Origin: Streptosporangiaceae bacterium
GTDB lineage: Bacteria > Actinomycetota > Actinomycetes > Streptosporangiales > Streptosporangiaceae
Assembly: GCA_030045215.1 (NCBI GenBank)
Contig: JASIBJ010000720.1
Location: 1 to 6,546, forward strand
DNA: 6,546 nt
Direction: 5' to 3'
This document shows positions 5,348 to 6,546 of the stretch, in pieces; position 1 is the first letter of the stretch; every line of letters begins with the position of its first letter. The position numbers and the translations under genes were made by a program. A model generated the notes under the pieces. It searched no databases and was not told where the DNA came from. It saw only the letters and a program-made list of their open reading frames with translations.

Positions 5348-5353
5348 TAAACT
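5348..5353 (+). promoter_or_regulatory. -10 box for the ileS T-box leader
   Basis: TAAACT fits TANNNT and would place the transcription start near 5360, just before the first leader helix at 5364. This agrees with the T-box boundaries. No good -35 hexamer stands at 16-18 bp. Confidence 0.5.
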
Positions 5354-5360
5354 TGATTTC

Positions 5361-5665
5361 ACAGGCGATGATCCGGCCATCACCGGGGAGCCTCCGGAAG
5401 AACGGGCTGCTCAGCCACCTGGTGGCGGGCGGCCTTAGTAGAACCGGGCGGGTCCGGCCCGTCACAGCCGGCCAGACGAGCGGTCGCGGGATGCGGTCTG
5501 CCTCGAAGGGTGCCAGCGGCGCACCGGACGGGGGCGAGGCCGGGGACGGCGGCAAGCGAGGTGGTACCGCGGTTCGCCCGCGCGGGAGCGGGCGCGTCGT
5601 CCTCGCAGCCCATCAGCCAACCCGGCGCCCACCAGGCAACGGGCCGCCCGCAAGGAACACCGCCG
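5361..5665 (+). promoter_or_regulatory. T-box riboswitch leader of ileS (translational type, Ile specifier)
   Basis: This leader senses the charging state of tRNA-Ile and controls ileS. A short first helix, GATG (5367-5370) with CATC (5378-5381), extended by GG/CC across a mismatch, closes a 7-nt loop that begins with ATC (5371-5373), the codon for the GAU anticodon. This is the ultrashort stem I layout known for actinobacterial ileS leaders. GAAC (5400-5403) and AGTA (5437-5440) may form the stem II S-turn. GCCTCG/CGAGGC (5500-5505/5535-5540) may enclose stem III. The T-box core GAGGTGGTACCGCG is at 5558-5571: helix A1 pairs GCGAGG (5556-5561) with CCTCGC (5601-5606), the bulge TGGTACC (5562-5568) has TGGT to bind the ACCA end of tRNA-Ile, and helix A2 continues into CGCCCGC/GCGGGCG (5575-5594). 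No terminator T tract follows. Instead TCCTCGC (5600-5606) can pair 6 of 7 with GCAAGGA, which contains the Shine-Dalgarno, implying sequestration when tRNA is charged. Confidence 0.9.
5652..5656 (+). promoter_or_regulatory. ileS Shine-Dalgarno, target of T-box sequestration
   Basis: AAGGA stands 9 nt before the ileS ATG at 5666. It lies within GCAAGGA (5650-5656), which can pair with TCCTCGC (5600-5606). GCCC (5608-5611) with GGGC (5641-5644) could extend that helix. The same CCTCGC strand is needed for the tRNA-bound fold, so the two structures exclude each other. Confidence 0.7.
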
Positions 5666-6546
5666 ATGACCGTTTATCCCCGCGCGGAGACCGCCAAGGC
5701 CGCCGGCCAGCCCGAGAGCGGAGTGCCGTCGCAGCCCAGCTTCCCCGAGCTTGAGGAAGGCGTGCTCGCCTACTGGGCCGAGAACGACACCTTCGCCGAA
5801 TCGGTACGCCGGCGCCCGGCCGAGAACGACTTCGTCTTCTACGACGGACCGCCGTTTGCCAACGGCCTGCCGCACTACGGCCACCTGCTGACCGGGTACG
5901 TCAAGGACGTCGTGCCGCGACTGCGAACCATGCAGGGCAAGCGGGTGGAGCGCCGGTTCGGCTGGGACTGCCATGGGCTGCCCGCGGAGGTCGAGGCGGA
6001 GCGACTGCTCGGCATCTCGGGCAAGGCCGAGATCCTGGCCATGGGCATCGACAAGTTCAACCAGGCCTGCCGCGAGTCCGTTCTGCGCTACACGCGCGAG
6101 TGGCGGGAGTATGTGACCAGGCAGGCCCGCTGGGTCGATTTCGACCACGACTACAAGACGCTCGACCCGTCCTATATGGAGAGCGTCATGTGGGCGTTCA
6201 GGCAGTTGTGGGACAAGGGCCTGGTCTACGAGGGCTTCAAGGTCCTGCCATATTGCTGGCGGTGCGAGACCCCGTTGTCCAACCACGAGCTGCGGATGGA
6301 TGACGACGTCTACGCCGACCGCCAGGACCCGTCAGTGACGGTGCGGTTCAAGCTGGAGACCGGGGAGTGGCTGCTGGCCTGGACCACCACGCCGTGGACG
6401 CTGCCCTCGAACGAGGCCGTCGCGGTCGGTCCGGACATCAGCTACAACGTCCTGGAGAAGGACGGCGAGCGCTACATCCTGGCCCGCGACCGGCAGGCCG
6501 CCTACGAGCGCGAGCTGGAGGGCGCGGCAATCGTCGAGTCGCTGAC
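5666..6546 (+). CDS. ileS: Isoleucyl-tRNA synthetase, N-terminal part (3' end outside window)
   Basis: The first 293 residues of a class I aminoacyl-tRNA synthetase that charges tRNA-Ile with isoleucine in the cytoplasm. The Rossmann catalytic start is clear: [19 protein letters not shown] (56-74), with HYGH (70-73) as the HIGH signature, then [11 protein letters not shown] (96-106). Next come [16 protein letters not shown] (152-167), [21 protein letters not shown] (170-190), and [15 protein letters not shown] (195-209). The editing domain (CP1) opens with [12 protein letters not shown] (238-249). The sequence follows the mycobacterial enzyme closely and belongs to the eukaryote-like IleRS type, which in known cases tolerates mupirocin; that property is inferred here, not shown. 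The KMSKS motif and anticodon-binding region lie beyond the window. The start is set by AAGGA 9 nt upstream and by the T-box leader; residues 1-25 are a variable lead. Confidence 0.97.
   Translation, partial: MTVYPRAETAKAAGQPESGVPSQPSFPELEEGVLAYWAENDTFAESVRRRPAENDFVFYDGPPFANGLPHYGHLLTGYVKDVVPRLRTMQGKRVERRFGWDCHGLPAEVEAERLLGISGKAEILAMGIDKFNQACRESVLRYTREWREYVTRQARWVDFDHDYKTLDPSYMESVMWAFRQLWDKGLVYEGFKVLPYCWRCETPLSNHELRMDDDVYADRQDPSVTVRFKLETGEWLLAWTTTPWTLPSNEAVAVGPDISYNVLEKDGERYILARDRQAAYERELEGAAIVESL

Noticed and set aside
5559..5574. Rho-independent terminator of a transcription-controlling T-box
   Set aside because: No T run follows any hairpin between the T-box core and the ileS start. The competing pairing covers the Shine-Dalgarno instead, so translational control fits better.
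5462..6286. A long minus-strand open frame (274 codons) opposite ileS
   Set aside because: It is antisense to clearly conserved IleRS motifs and to the T-box. In G+C-rich DNA the opposite strand of a real gene is often free of stops. The product resembles nothing I recognise.
1..6546. CRISPR arrays, insertion sequences, tRNA or rRNA genes
   Set aside because: I see no regularly spaced direct repeats, transposase frames with terminal repeats, cloverleaf sequences or ribosomal RNA motifs.

Overview
The window is uniformly G+C-rich and its coding frames show strong G/C bias at the third codon position. It has GTG starts, TANNNT-type -10 boxes and a translational ileS T-box. Together with protein families that read like their mycobacterial and streptomycete homologues, this points to a free-living, probably soil-dwelling actinomycete (Actinomycetota). 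The sequence does not fix the order or genus.

Layout. (1) Positions 1-1443, minus strand: a PfkB-family sugar kinase followed, with a 4-bp ATGA overlap, by an NAD-dependent family 4 glycosidase of the 6-phospho-beta-glucosidase type that runs off the left edge. This is a sugar-catabolic pair. (2) Positions 1540-3524, plus strand: a DyP-type haem peroxidase with a C-terminal encapsulin cargo-loading peptide, overlapping by 4 bp a family 1 encapsulin shell gene. This is a complete peroxidase nanocompartment operon, diverging from the kinase across a 96-bp gap with two dyad elements. (3) Positions 3701-4522, plus strand: a secreted protein with the cysteine pattern and both catalytic glutamates of family 12 endoglucanases. 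(4) Positions 4598-5266, minus strand: a small stand-alone LON substrate-binding-domain protein, convergent with the GH12 gene across a gap that holds hairpins, and probably read from a leaderless transcript. (5) Positions 5348-6546, plus strand: a promoter and a long T-box leader with an ATC (Ile) specifier, followed by ileS, a eukaryote-like isoleucyl-tRNA synthetase that is open at the right edge.

How the genes may work together. The DyP and encapsulin genes form a known functional unit: the shell packages the peroxidase through its C-terminal tag, and the ribosome-binding site of the shell gene lies inside the codons of that tag. The GH12 protein outside the cell and the kinase/GH4 pair inside it could both serve beta-glucan use, but they are not in one operon, so this is inference. 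The LON-domain gene and ileS share a divergent promoter region with a perfect 8-bp inverted repeat between their -10 boxes; ileS translation appears to be gated by uncharged tRNA-Ile.

The clearest points for a second look are the overlap of targeting tag and Shine-Dalgarno sequence, the ultrashort-stem T-box, the proline/alanine-rich N-terminal extension of the DyP, the divergent GH12-like enzyme, and the pairing of a PfkB kinase with a GH4 enzyme. None of these is by itself a wholly unknown system.
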